Source: Bog-473 sp963743785 (GTDB lineage Bacteria > Actinomycetota > Acidimicrobiia > Acidimicrobiales > RAAP-2). From it: DNA of 64,000 bases. The stretch is from the NCBI GenBank assembly GCA_963743785.1, contig CAVURD010000034.1, positions 421,373 through 485,372 on the forward strand, read 5' to 3'. The position numbers were made by a program, and so were the translations under genes. The number at the start of each line of letters is the position of its first letter. Position 1 is the first letter of the stretch. The notes beneath the pieces were generated by a model that saw nothing but the letters and a program-made list of their open reading frames with translations, was not told the DNA's origin and searched no databases. This document shows, piece by piece, positions 34,734 to 44,023 of the stretch.

Positions 34734-35711
34734 GTGCTCCATACCTCAGACGGAAAGTTGGCGACGCTGGTGTCCTCACCGTTCGCCGCTGAGTCGCTGT
34801 CGGACGCGGAAGGATTCGTGGTGCTCACGTCGCCCGACGGCACGGACGCCGACGCCGAGGTCACGGCACGCCTGGCCTCCCTGCCGTGCGTGGTGATCGC
34901 CCGCGGCCGCTCGCCCGGTGCGCGCCCCCCCATGGCCGACGTCGTCCCCGAGGACGGGGTGGCAACGGTCGACGACCTCCTCAGGACGATCGGCGAGAAC
35001 CCAACCGCGGCCGCGTCGCTGGCCATGCTCCTGCGTCATGGGCACCACTCGCTCGGACCCGGCCTGGTGGCCGAGTCAGCCGTTTTTTCCTTACTGCAAT
35101 CCGGCGTGGAATTCACCACGTGGCGTTCGAGCCGAACCAACAGAGCGGAAGCGTCCGAAGCAGAGCCCTCGGTGCGGCTGGAGCGCCAGGGGGATCGCCT
35201 CGACATCGTGCTCAACCGACCCCAGGTGCGAAATGCGCTGAACCGGTCCATGCGTGACGGCTTGCTCAACGGGTTGGCGCTGGCCGGCGCCGATCCGACG
35301 CTCACCCGCATCGTGCTGCGCGGTGAGGGGCCGGCCTTCAGCAGCGGGGGCGACCTCCATGAATTCGGCACCTTCCCCGACCCCGCCTCCGCTCATCTGG
35401 TGCGCCTGACCACCAGCATCGGCCGAGCCATCCATGACCTGGGGTCGCGCCTGTCCGTTCAGGTCCACGGACCCTGCGCTGGTTCGGGCGTGGAACTTGC
35501 GGCGTTTGCCCCCCACGTGGTCGCCCGACCCGACTTCACGGCAACCCTCCCCGAGGTGCAGCTGGGGCTGATTCCGGGTGCCGGAGGCACCGTGAGCATC
35601 ACCCGGCGGGTGGGGCGCCACCGTACGGCGCTCCTCGCCCTCAGCGGTGCCCGTATCGATGCGACCACGGCCTTGGGCTGGGGCCTGGTCGACGAGGTTG
35701 TTCCCGCCTAG
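34734..35711 (+). CDS. Enoyl-CoA hydratase/isomerase family with an N-terminal extension
   Basis: The C-terminal 180 residues form a crotonase domain: LVRLERQGDRLDIVLNRPQ-like opening, GPAFSSGGDLHEFG for the oxyanion hole, VHGPCAGSGVELAAFAPHVV and LPEVQLGLIPGAGGT, which keeps a catalytic Glu position. The first 140 residues are an extra domain with MLLRHGHHSLGPGLVAESAV and LQSGVEFTTW, resembling the helical C-terminal arm of other crotonases. The order is thus swapped or duplicated. It probably hydrates or isomerises an enoyl-CoA. The start is GTG 34734, and its upstream is shared with the amidohydrolase gene. Confidence 0.85.
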   Translation: MLHTSDGKLATLVSSPFAAESLSDAEGFVVLTSPDGTDADAEVTARLASLPCVVIARGRSPGARPPMADVVPEDGVATVDDLLRTIGENPTAAASLAMLLRHGHHSLGPGLVAESAVFSLLQSGVEFTTWRSSRTNRAEASEAEPSVRLERQGDRLDIVLNRPQVRNALNRSMRDGLLNGLALAGADPTLTRIVLRGEGPAFSSGGDLHEFGTFPDPASAHLVRLTTSIGRAIHDLGSRLSVQVHGPCAGSGVELAAFAPHVVARPDFTATLPEVQLGLIPGAGGTVSITRRVGRHRTALLALSGARIDATTALGWGLVDEVVPA

Positions 35712-35865
35712 GACCCTCGGCGGCCAGCCGCCAGCGGCCAGCGCGCCAGCCGCCACTGGCAGCCAAAATTGTGCACCTGAACGGATTTGACGGGTTCCAA
35801 TTGCCCGGCAGGCCACGGTGCCGATAGACCAACGGACGGTAAACGTCGAGAGAAAGCAGGGATTT

Positions 35866-36174
35866 GTGGATCTCAAACCAGGGACCCGGTGGGCCAGCCA
35901 AGTCTGCGACACCGAAGTCGTGGTCGTGCGCGGGGCGAGCCAGCCGGTTTCGCTCGAATGCGGTGGGCACCCCATGGTGCCGGTCGGAGAAGACCCCGCG
36001 TCGGGACTCGAGCTCGATCCATCGTTTGCCGGTGGCTCGTTGATCGGGAAGAGGTTTGCGCACCCCGACTCCGGTCTCGAGGTGCTGGTCACCAAGGCGG
36101 GAGCCTGCACGCTGGCCGTCGATGGCGTGGCCATCCCGCCCAAGGAGGCCAAGCCCCTCCCCTCCTCGGACTGA
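35866..36174 (+). CDS. Small conserved protein next to acyl-CoA ligase
   Basis: The 102-residue product starts at GTG 35866 (VDLKPGTRWASQVCDTEVVV). It contains two cysteines (QVCDTE and LECGGHP) and ends GLEVLVTKAGACTLAVDGVA plus PPKEAKPLPSSD. This small family recurs next to acyl-CoA ligases in actinobacteria, from memory. Its role is unknown. The ligase gene follows 10 bp downstream, so the two are almost certainly cotranscribed. A start at 35818 is also open but less family-like. Confidence 0.7.
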   Translation: MDLKPGTRWASQVCDTEVVVVRGASQPVSLECGGHPMVPVGEDPASGLELDPSFAGGSLIGKRFAHPDSGLEVLVTKAGACTLAVDGVAIPPKEAKPLPSSD

Positions 36175-36184
36175 GGCACGCTGC

Positions 36185-37697
36185 ATGCACCTGACGTCCC
36201 TCCTCGATATCGTCGCCGACGCGCTCCCGGACCGCACGGCGGTCGGGCCACAGGGCCGGGGTCTGACCTACCAAGACCTGCTGCAGCGGGCCCAGGCCGT
36301 CTCCCGTGACCTCCGTCGTCGGGAGGCCGAACGCCTGGTGGCGGTCGACGTCAACTCCGAGGCGGTGCCGCTCGGCCTCTTCGCCGCGGCGGTGGCCGGC
36401 ATTCCCTATGTCCCGGTGAACTACCGATTGGCCGACGCCCAGCTGGCCGCCATCCTCGAGCGCGCCGCCCCGGGCCTGGCCGTGGTCGAGCCGTCCGTGC
36501 CGGGGCGATTCCCCGACGGCGTCCCCGGCTTGCCGATGACGAGCCGTGCGGACTTCCTGCAGGCTGACGGGCCCGACGCTCCGGCGGCGAGCGACGACGC
36601 GGAGGACCCGGCGGTGTTGCTCTTCACCAGTGGCACGACGGGGGAACCGAAGGCGGCGGTGCTGCGCCATCGACACCTCACGAGCTATGTGTTGGAAACG
36701 GTCGAGTTCCTGGGCGCCGAGAGCGGGGACGCCGCGCTGGTCAGCGTCCCGCCGTATCACATTGCGGGAATTGCAGCCGTGTTGACGTCGGTCTGGTCGG
36801 GGCGACGCCTCGTCTATCTGCCCCACTTCTCCCCCGAGGCGTGGGTCGAACTGGCGGCGGCCGAAGCGGTGACCCATGCCATGGTCGTCCCGACGATGCT
36901 CGGTCGCATCCTTGACGTGCTCGAAGAACGGGGAGAAAAGCTGCCCGCCCTCCAGCACCTGTCCTACGGCGGCGGCCGGATGCCGGTCGCCATCGTGGAG
37001 CGGGCACTCGACCACCTTCCCCACGTCGGCCTGGTCAATGCCTACGGGCTCACCGAGACCAGCTCGACTGTCGCCGTGCTCGGGCCCGAAGACCATCGCC
37101 AGGCCATTGCCTCGCCCGAGCCGCACGTGCGCATCCGGCTGGGCTCGGTGGGTCGTCCCCTCCCCAACCTCGAGGTGGAGATCCGAGGTCCGTCGGGTCA
37201 GCCACTGGAATCGGGTGACCACGGGGAGATCTGGGTGCGGGGCGAACAGGTCTCCGGTGAGTACCTCGGGCGCGGCGCCGCCGTGAATGCCGATGGGTGG
37301 CTGGCCACCAACGATGGCGGCTGGCTCGATCCGGACGGCTACCTCTTCGTCGAAGGGCGACTCGACGACGTGATCGTCCGTGGTGGGGAGAACCTCTCGC
37401 CGGGTGAGATCGAAGACGTCCTGGCCCAGCACCCGGCCATCGCCGAGGCGGCGGTGGTCGGCGTCCCCAGCGACGAGTGGGGTGAAGCCGTGGCGGCCGT
37501 GGTCGTGTTGCGGAATGGCCATGACGCCGATCCGGGCGAATTTGAGGGTCTGGGTCTCCGAACGGCTCCGGTCGACCCGGGCACCCGAACGGATCGAGTT
37601 CCGCACCGAACTCCCCTACAGCGACACCGGCAAGTTGCTCCGTCGAGTGCTCAAGGCCGAACTCAGCCCCGGGCCGATGGACCGAAGCACCGGTTGA
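36185..37697 (+). CDS. AMP-dependent acyl-CoA ligase (frameshifted near the C-terminus)
   Basis: The ANL-superfamily motifs are in order: the phosphate loop LLFTSGTTGEPKAAVLRHRH, YGLTETSSTVAVLG, GDHGEIWVRGEQVSGEYLGR and RLDDVIVRGGENLSPGEIED. Near 37530-37555 the frame shifts by one extra base. The family ending, STRAPERIEFRTELPYSDTG and KLLRRVLK with the catalytic Lys, is found one frame over and stops at 37697. In the uninterrupted frame the protein ends at 37711 with unrelated residues. Corrected, it is about 500 residues. It should activate a carboxylic acid to its CoA thioester through an acyl-AMP. The small partner gene lies just upstream. Confidence 0.88.
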
Positions 37698-37771
37698 AGA
37701 AGCAGAGTTGAAGAGGACTCAGCGACGTCGAGCACGGAGTGACGCCGCGCCGGGGGTCAGTCCCACCTCCG

Positions 37772-38971
37772 TCACCCCAGGGCGCCCACGGCGCGCAGCC
37801 GGCCGATCTCGTCCCAGTCCATCCCGGTCTCGAGCAGGATCTCTTCGGTGTGCTGACCGAGCTCGGGCGCGGCGCCGCGGGGGACGGTGGGCTGATCATC
37901 GAAGCGCATGGGGGCGGGCACCAGCTGGAAGGGATGCCCGTGACTGGGCGTGATGGTGGGCAGGAACCCGTTCGGCTCGACCTGGGGATGGTCCGGGATC
38001 TCGGATGGGCGCAGGACCGGGGCCCACACCCCGCTGAACCCGTCGAGAGCCTGATGCACCTCGTCCATCGTTTTCGCCCCGAACACGACATCGAGGGCTC
38101 CGACGCACGCACGGCGGTTGGTGTAGCGGGCGGCGCCGTCAACGAAGCGCTCGTCGTCGATGAGCTCTGGACAACCCAGAAGCGTGCACAGCTCGCCCCA
38201 GAACCGATCGGCCTGGAGGCAGACCAGGTAGAGCCAACGGCCATCGCCGGTACGGTAGGCGTTGACGATCGGGTTCGGTGACTCGGCTCGATCCCCCACA
38301 CCGTGGCTGCCCGAGAACGGCGTGCCGAGGATGTCCGGCGCCGTGGCCCACATCCCCACGTTCATGAGCGACACGTCAATGACCGACGTCTCGCCGGTAC
38401 GTTCGCGCTTGAACAGGGCCATGCCGACGGCTCCGGCAATGGTGTTGGCCCCCTGCAGGTCGAAGAACCCCGGAGGCTGGGCCAAGGGACCTTCTTCGAC
38501 ACACATCTTGTAGGCCATCCCGCTGGTGGCCCAACCGCAGGCGACGTCGTAGCCCCCGACATCGGCCATGGGACCGTGGGCGCCCCAACCGGTTCCCCGG
38601 ACGTAGATGATGTTCGGGTTGGCCGCCCGCATGTCCTCGACCTCGATACCCAGCTTCTGGCGGACGGGCGCCAGGTTGCTGGTCATGAAGACGTCGGCCG
38701 CCGCGACGACCCGGGCCAGTACCCGCCGGCCCTCCTCGGAGGTGAGATCGGCCGTGAAGCTGCGCTTGCCGCGGTTGGGGACCTCCAGGAACGGGTTGGG
38801 CCCGTCCTCGGCCAGGTTCAGCAGGTTGCGCAGGGCCCGCTGCGGGTCGCCGTTGGGGGCCTCGACCTTGATGACATCGGCCCCCAGATCGGCCAACGCC
38901 GCCCCGGCCGCCGGGACGAACGTCCAGTTCGCCACCTCAACGACTCGGACACCCTCCAGTGGACCAGGCAT
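37772..38971 (-). CDS. CaiB/BaiF family CoA transferase
   Basis: The 399-residue class III CoA transferase starts MPGPLEGVRVVEVANWTFVP and has DLGADVIKVEAPNGDPQR, FLEVPNRGKRSFTADLTSEE and TGETSVIDVSLMNVGMWATA, where the Asp of VIDVSL corresponds to the catalytic Asp that forms the anhydride. It moves CoA between acids, for example during breakdown of branched or cyclic acids. The C-terminal HPQVEPNGFLPTITPSHGHP fits the family. It lies convergent to the ligase gene. Confidence 0.9.
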   Translation of the reverse strand: MPGPLEGVRVVEVANWTFVPAAGAALADLGADVIKVEAPNGDPQRALRNLLNLAEDGPNPFLEVPNRGKRSFTADLTSEEGRRVLARVVAAADVFMTSNLAPVRQKLGIEVEDMRAANPNIIYVRGTGWGAHGPMADVGGYDVACGWATSGMAYKMCVEEGPLAQPPGFFDLQGANTIAGAVGMALFKRERTGETSVIDVSLMNVGMWATAPDILGTPFSGSHGVGDRAESPNPIVNAYRTGDGRWLYLVCLQADRFWGELCTLLGCPELIDDERFVDGAARYTNRRACVGALDVVFGAKTMDEVHQALDGFSGVWAPVLRPSEIPDHPQVEPNGFLPTITPSHGHPFQLVPAPMRFDDQPTVPRGAAPELGQHTEEILLETGMDWDEIGRLRAVGALG

Positions 38972-39063
38972 GCTCGTTTTCCCCTCTGGGCCCTTCGCCC
39001 GAACGACCGTCCTCGAATCAATAGCCGAGAACGGCCGCTGCCGGCCAAACGAACGTCGGGATC

Positions 39064-39977
39064 TCAGCCGAGCCTGGTGGTGGGCTCGCTCTCGGACCAG
39101 AGTGAGCGCAATTCACGATTGAACTCCTCCGGGCGCTCCACCGGAAAGAAGAGCTTGGCGCCGGCCAGCTCGACGGAGCGAACCGTCCCCGGGATCGTCG
39201 CGGCGAGCCATCGAGCCCAGGCCACATCGAAGAACTCGTCGGCCGTGCCCCACACGATCAACGTCGGCGACCGGAATTGGGCCAGGTCGTCGCGAATGGC
39301 CACGGTGACGGCGTTGTCCATCCCCGCCACGTATTCCTGGATTGCCTGGGCCTTCTCGGCCAGGGCAAACGGGGCGAAGAACCCCGTGAGCACCTCGTCG
39401 GAGAGGGAGTCGGGGCGCTCGAAGCTCGAGGCCATGATGCCCCTGGCCGTGTCGGGGTCCGTGGCCAGGGCCCGAGGGCGGCGGCCAGGGTCCCGGCGCG
39501 CGCCAGGTCATGGATCGGGGCGAAGGCCACCGGTGGCCAGTTGTCGTGGGTGTCGCAGTTCGTGAGGGTCAAGGACCGGACCCGGTCGGGTGCCTGGGCC
39601 ACCACGAGCTGGGCGATGGCACCGCCGCTGTCGTTGCCCACCAGATCGACGGCATCGACCCCCATGGCGTCGAGGAAGGCCAGGACCATCTCCGCCTGGA
39701 GACTGACCGTCAAGGTGCCCCCTTCTGGACACGCACTCTCACCGTGGGCCAACAGGTCGAGCGCCAGGCAGCGCCGGATGTCGGCCAGCCCGTCGATCTG
39801 GCCGCGCCACAGGTCCGCATTGAGGAAGACCCCATGGATGAAGAGGGCGGCCGGGCCCAGGTCCCCCCCCGTCTCGAGGTAGGCGATGTCGCCGAATCGG
39901 GTCTCCACCGTCTTCCTCGTGGCCCTCTTCTCCGTTGACTCCTCTGTCGACAAACTCTTAGTCGGTGAAATACTCAT
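39064..39977 (-). CDS. Alpha/beta hydrolase fold protein (frameshifted)
   Basis: The first part (39977 to about 39480) carries LFIHGVFLNADLWRGQIDGL, then AVDLVGNDSGGAIAQLVVAQ. The nucleophile position there is Asp (GNDSGG), as in haloalkane dehalogenase-like enzymes. Near 39450-39480 the frame changes by one missing base. The second part, to 39064, contributes TLIVWGTADEFFDVAWARWL and a cap-like helix region. The protein spans about 300 residues when joined. The substrate is unknown. A TetR gene is divergent 26 bp away. Confidence 0.8.
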
Positions 39978-39984
39978 AGTCAGT
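39957..39984. promoter_or_regulatory. Direct repeats in the hydrolase/tetR divergent region
   Basis: CTTAGTCGGT (39957-39966) and CATAGTCAGT (39975-39984) are similar 10-mers 18 bp apart, next to a TTGACT on the minus strand at 39983-39988. They could be TetR binding boxes. Evidence is weak. Confidence 0.3.
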
Positions 39985-40003
39985 CAATGTAAAGTAGTGG
40001 ACC

Positions 40004-40594
40004 ATGGCTGTCAAGGGTCGCCGGGAGGAATATGCCGAGACGACTCGCGCGGCCATCGTGGCGGCGGCGACCGAGCGGTTCACGGTCGACGGGTTCGCGA
40101 AGACCAGCATCGATGCCGTCGCCGAGTCGGCCCGGGTCTCCAAGGGCGCCGTCTACCACCACTTCGCCGACAAATCGGAGCTCTTCGAGGCGACATTCAT
40201 CGTGATGGAGGAGCGGCTCCTGGCCAATGTGATCTTGGGCGTGACCGGCATCGCCGATCCGTGGGACATCGTGCGGGCGGGAGTCGACGCCTTCCTGAGC
40301 GAGTGTGGCCAACCCGACTTCCGGCGCATCGCACTGGAAGAGGCACCGGCCGCGCTGGGCTGGACCCGTTGGAAGGAGCTCGAGGAGAATTACTTCCTGG
40401 GCCTCGTCAAGGCGAGCCTCCAAGGCCTGGCTCAGGACGGTCTCATCGACATCCCGTCCGACGATCTCACCGCTCGAATGTTTCTCGCCGCCACCGGTGA
40501 AGCCGGGTTGGCCGTGGGGTCGGCGGCGAATCCCAAAGAAGAGCGCGAGCGTGCCGGGCGCCTCGTGATGCGTTTTCTCGAGGGACTGCGCTAG
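40004..40594 (+). CDS. TetR-family transcriptional regulator
   Basis: The 196-residue protein has a standard TetR DNA-binding domain: TTRAAIVAAATERFTVDGFA, KTSIDAVAESARVSKGAVYH and HFADKSELFEATF. The ligand domain ends KEERERAGRLVMRFLEGLR. The divergent hydrolase and the downstream SDR genes are likely targets by position. Confidence 0.93.
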   Translation: MAVKGRREEYAETTRAAIVAAATERFTVDGFAKTSIDAVAESARVSKGAVYHHFADKSELFEATFIVMEERLLANVILGVTGIADPWDIVRAGVDAFLSECGQPDFRRIALEEAPAALGWTRWKELEENYFLGLVKASLQGLAQDGLIDIPSDDLTARMFLAATGEAGLAVGSAANPKEERERAGRLVMRFLEGLR

Positions 40595-40643
40595 TCCGTC
40601 ACCCGAATTCCCCGGCGATATCCCGCAGTGCGATGATCTCGCC

Positions 40644-41441
40644 ATGGGACGACTGCAGGACAAAGTGGCCATCGTGACCGGCGGGGCGGGAGGCATCGGC
40701 GGGGCGACCGCGCGCAAGCTGGGACGCGAAGGCGCAGCGGTGGCTGTCGTCGACATCGACGGCGAGGGCGCTGATCAGGTCGCCGAAGAGATCAAGGCCG
40801 CGGGGGGTCAGGCCGTCGGGGTGCAGACCGACCTCTCGCAGGAGTCCGCCATCGTCGCCATGGTCGCAGCGGCCGTCGACGCCTTCGGCCGCCTCGATGT
40901 GCTCCACAACAACGCGGCCTTGACCGAGAGCGACTTCCTCTCGCGTGACACCGCCGTCACCGAGTTGTCGCTTGGCGTGTGGGACCGGGCCATCGCCGTC
41001 AACCTGAGCAGTCAGATGCTCACGTGCAAGCACGCCATCCCCGAAATGGAGAAGCACGGTGGCGGCTCCATCATCAACATGTCGTCCGGCGCCGCCTTCA
41101 GCGGCGACCGGGTGCGTACGGCCTACGGGGTTTCGAAGGCGGGCGTCCACACGCTGACGATGTACGTGGCCACGAGCCACGGCAAGAGGAACATCCGGGT
41201 CAACACGATCGTGCCCGGGCTCATCATCACCGATGCCGTGCGGGCGCACATTCCCGAAAACGCCCTGGCCACACTGAGCCGGGCCACCCTCACACCGCAC
41301 CTGGGCGAGCCCGACGACATCGCCGACCTCGTCGTCTTCCTGTCCTCGGACGAATCGAGATACATCACGGGGCAGATGATCGCCATCGATGGCGGCATGT
41401 CTGTCCATGCCGGCCACGTCGGGCAGGCTGACGAGGGCTAG
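40644..41441 (+). CDS. Short-chain dehydrogenase/reductase
   Basis: The 265-residue classical SDR has the TGGAGGIGG cofactor loop, NNAA in place of NNAG, NMSSGAAFSG with the catalytic Ser, and YGVSK with the catalytic Tyr and Lys. DIDGEGADQ after the second strand suggests NAD preference. Its substrate is a hydroxy or keto compound. It lies about 50 bp downstream of tetR on the same strand. Confidence 0.92.
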   Translation: MGRLQDKVAIVTGGAGGIGGATARKLGREGAAVAVVDIDGEGADQVAEEIKAAGGQAVGVQTDLSQESAIVAMVAAAVDAFGRLDVLHNNAALTESDFLSRDTAVTELSLGVWDRAIAVNLSSQMLTCKHAIPEMEKHGGGSIINMSSGAAFSGDRVRTAYGVSKAGVHTLTMYVATSHGKRNIRVNTIVPGLIITDAVRAHIPENALATLSRATLTPHLGEPDDIADLVVFLSSDESRYITGQMIAIDGGMSVHAGHVGQADEG

Positions 41442-41465
41442 CTCGCTCGTTTCTCCGGTCGGTCG

Positions 41466-41514
41466 TTCCTTCCCTCTGGCACTTCCTTCCCTCCGGCACT
41501 TCCGTCCCTCAGGC
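41466..41514. repeat. 17-bp tandem repeat, 2.9 copies
   Basis: TTCCTTCCCTCTGGCAC at 41466-41482, TTCCTTCCCTCCGGCAC at 41483-41499 and TTCCGTCCCTCAGGC at 41500-41514 lie between two convergent SDR genes. No function is assigned. Confidence 0.9.
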
Positions 41515-41524
41515 CGCTGCTGCC

Positions 41525-42331
41525 TCAGGAAGGTCCCAGCACGTAGGACCCGGTATCCGGATGGTGGTACCACCCGCTCGAGGCCTGCGTCCCGCCGTCC
41601 ACGTGCAATGTCTGGCCGGTCAGGTAGGTCGAAAGATCCCCAGCCAGAAACACGGCGGCGCCCGCCAGGTCGTCGACATGGCCGGCTCGGCCCATCGGGA
41701 CCGTATTGCCAAACTGCTTCTCGGCACCTGGTGGTGCCACCGAGGCCAGGCCCTCAGTCATGGTGATGTCCGGCGCCAGGGCATTGACCCGGATGCCGTG
41801 GAGGGCGAATTCGAGGGCCGCCGTCTTGGTGAAGTTGATGACGCCGGCCTTGGCCGCGGCATAGGCGGCGTAGCCCGGGGCGGCCCGCACCCCCTCGATT
41901 GAGGTCACGCTGATGATGCTGCCGCCTCGGCCCGTCTCGACCATCCCCCGCGCGACCCGCTGCGTGCACAGAATGACGTGCTTGAGGTTGGCCCGGTAGA
42001 GGGCATCGAACCCGTTCTCCGACGTCTCGAGGATGGGCGAGAGGAAAACGGCGCCGGCGTTGTTCACCAGAATGCTGACAGGTCCCAGCTCGGCGGTCGT
42101 GCGGGCCAGCGCGGCATCGATCTGGTCCGACTCACGCACGTCCGCCGTGATGCCGAGTCCACCGACCTCCTCTCCGGCGGCGGCGGCCGTCTCGGGATCA
42201 CGCTCCCAGATGGCCACCTTGGCGCCGAAGGCCGCCAAACCGCGGGCGATGCCGCGACCGATGCCCGACCCGCCTCCGGTCACGACCGCCACTCTGTCGG
42301 TCAGCAGGACCGACGATTGGTTCAAGGTCAT
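41525..42331 (-). CDS. Short-chain dehydrogenase/reductase
   Basis: The 268-residue SDR from ATG 42331 shows TGGGSGIGRG, NNAG, SVTSIEGVRA with the catalytic Ser, and YAAAK. WERDPETA after strand two suggests NAD. The open frame upstream (to 42514) is outside the family alignment and is dropped. It is divergent from the decarboxylase-like gene. Confidence 0.92.
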   Translation of the reverse strand: MTLNQSSVLLTDRVAVVTGGGSGIGRGIARGLAAFGAKVAIWERDPETAAAAGEEVGGLGITADVRESDQIDAALARTTAELGPVSILVNNAGAVFLSPILETSENGFDALYRANLKHVILCTQRVARGMVETGRGGSIISVTSIEGVRAAPGYAAYAAAKAGVINFTKTAALEFALHGIRVNALAPDITMTEGLASVAPPGAEKQFGNTVPMGRAGHVDDLAGAAVFLAGDLSTYLTGQTLHVDGGTQASSGWYHHPDTGSYVLGPS

Positions 42332-42422
42332 GCGGCCGACAGTACAGTAGGGACGCCCGAGCACGTAGGTACGCTCGAGCAAAACGAAGACGGACCGGCC
42401 CGGCCCGTCGAAAGGGGGCTCA

Positions 42423-43010
42423 GTGCCGAGGATAGAACCGATCCCATTGGAAGCGCTGGCGCCGGAGCCACGGCGCATCATCGAAGAGGGTGTCGCCGAC
42501 GGGACGTACGCCACTCCAGTCCCTCTCCAGATCTTCGCCTACAAGACGGCGCAGATCGTCATGACCAGCATGGCGCGCGGCGCATTTGGAAAGAACACGC
42601 TGCTGGGCGCCCGCATCCATGAGCTCATCCGCATCCGCAGCGCCCAACTGGGCGAGTGCCAGCCCTGCATGCAGTCCCGAAAGCACGACTCCATCACCGA
42701 TGAGGACGTGGCCTGCCTCGTCGCCCCGGGACATGGGAGCCTGACCGAGCAAGAACGACTCGCCATTCAGTTCTTAGATCTCCTCTCGGCCGATCACCAC
42801 GCCATTGACGACGAGGTGTACCGCGAGTTGAGTGAGGTCTTCACGGCCGCGCAAATCGTCGAACTGGGGTTTGCCTGTGCCAACACCATGGGTGTGCACC
42901 GCTTCATTCACACCCTCGATGTGTTCGGAACCAGCGAACCGGTGATCCACTTCGATCCTTCGCAGGTTGACGCCGAATTCGCCGCGACGCCGGAGCAAGC
43001 TTCAGCGTGA
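42423..43010 (+). CDS. Carboxymuconolactone decarboxylase-like (AhpD-fold) protein
   Basis: The 195-residue product has the AhpD-type active site HELIRIRSAQLGECQPCMQS with CxxC and the following RKHDS histidine. This is followed by the helical region QERLAIQFLDLLSAD and ELSEVFTAAQIVELGFACA. Such proteins act as hydroperoxide reductases or decarboxylases. It starts at GTG 42423. It overlaps the next gene by GTGA. Confidence 0.87.
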   Translation: MPRIEPIPLEALAPEPRRIIEEGVADGTYATPVPLQIFAYKTAQIVMTSMARGAFGKNTLLGARIHELIRIRSAQLGECQPCMQSRKHDSITDEDVACLVAPGHGSLTEQERLAIQFLDLLSADHHAIDDEVYRELSEVFTAAQIVELGFACANTMGVHRFIHTLDVFGTSEPVIHFDPSQVDAEFAATPEQASA

Positions 43011-44005
43011 GTCAGACGGTCTTTGTCACCGGCGCCACCGGATTGGCCGGCGCCAATATCTGCAAGCTCCTGATCGAACGGGGGGACGGTGTCCGGGCCT
43101 TAGCCCGGGCCGAAGCCGACACCGAACCCCTGGCCGACCTGGGGGTCGAGGTGCTGACCGGCGACGTCACCGACGCCGCCGACGTCCTCCGGGGCGCCAC
43201 CGGCAGCGACTCGGCCATCCACTGCGCCGCTCTGCTGGGCGGGGCGAGCCAGAACCTGGCCGACTTCGAAATGGTGAACGTCAACGGCACCAAGAACGTG
43301 CTCGATGCCGCCGAACGGCTGGGCCTGCGCCGGGTGGTCGCGGTGAGCACCGGCACGTTTTTCGACACCTCCGGCGGTCTCGACCGCGAGGACGCGCCGG
43401 TCTCCAAGGAGCCGAGCTCGGATCCCTACACGATCACCAAGATGGCGGCCTTCCAGGATGCCATGGCCCGCGCCGCCGCCGGCCAGGACGTAGTCAGCAC
43501 CCACCCCGGTGCCATCTTCGGCCCGTCCCCCGTCGCCAGCAATGCCCTCGGCAAGACGAGCTTCAACCGGGTCCTGGTGTCGGCGCTCCGTCAACGTCTC
43601 ACGCGCTACCTCAAGTTCCCGGTCAGTTGGGTCTTCGGCGAGGACATCGCCCGGGGCTGCATCCTCGCCCTCGATCTCGGAGTGTCGGGCGAGCGCTACA
43701 TGCTCGACGGCCGCCCCGAAGACGTGGTGAGCATCGCCAACGCCTGCAACCGGCTGTGCGAGCTGGCCGGCCTCGCCCATCGTGTGGAGGACATCGAGCC
43801 GTCCGATGACCCCGAGCTGGCCGAGATCTTCGGGCCGACGCTGGTGGCCATCGCGGCGGGCGCCGCCGCGGCTGGGAAGTCCGGCCGCAGCCGACCGTTG
43901 ACCGAGACCAAGACCTACAAGCGGCTTGGGTACGACCCCATCAGCCTGGACGACGGCCTGCGCCTGACCACCGCATGGCTCCGCCAGATCGGTCGTATCG
44001 ACTAG
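43007..44005 (+). CDS. NAD-dependent epimerase/dehydratase (extended SDR)
   Basis: The 332-residue extended SDR starts MSQTVFVTGATGLAGANICK and has GDVTDAADVL, then VVAVSTGTFFDTS at the catalytic Ser position, and DPYTITKMAAFQDAMA with the YxxxK motif. DVVSTHPGAIFGPSPVASNA is the substrate-binding turn. It begins inside the stop codon of the preceding gene (GTGA), so the two are cotranscribed. Substrate is not evident; dihydroflavonol-reductase-like enzymes share the layout. Confidence 0.9.
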   Translation: MSQTVFVTGATGLAGANICKLLIERGDGVRALARAEADTEPLADLGVEVLTGDVTDAADVLRGATGSDSAIHCAALLGGASQNLADFEMVNVNGTKNVLDAAERLGLRRVVAVSTGTFFDTSGGLDREDAPVSKEPSSDPYTITKMAAFQDAMARAAAGQDVVSTHPGAIFGPSPVASNALGKTSFNRVLVSALRQRLTRYLKFPVSWVFGEDIARGCILALDLGVSGERYMLDGRPEDVVSIANACNRLCELAGLAHRVEDIEPSDDPELAEIFGPTLVAIAAGAAAAGKSGRSRPLTETKTYKRLGYDPISLDDGLRLTTAWLRQIGRID

Positions 44006-44023
44006 GTCATTGTCGGCTGGGTC

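Noticed and set aside
42332..42514. N-terminal extension of the minus-strand SDR
   Set aside because: The residues lie outside the SDR fold and a good start exists at 42331.
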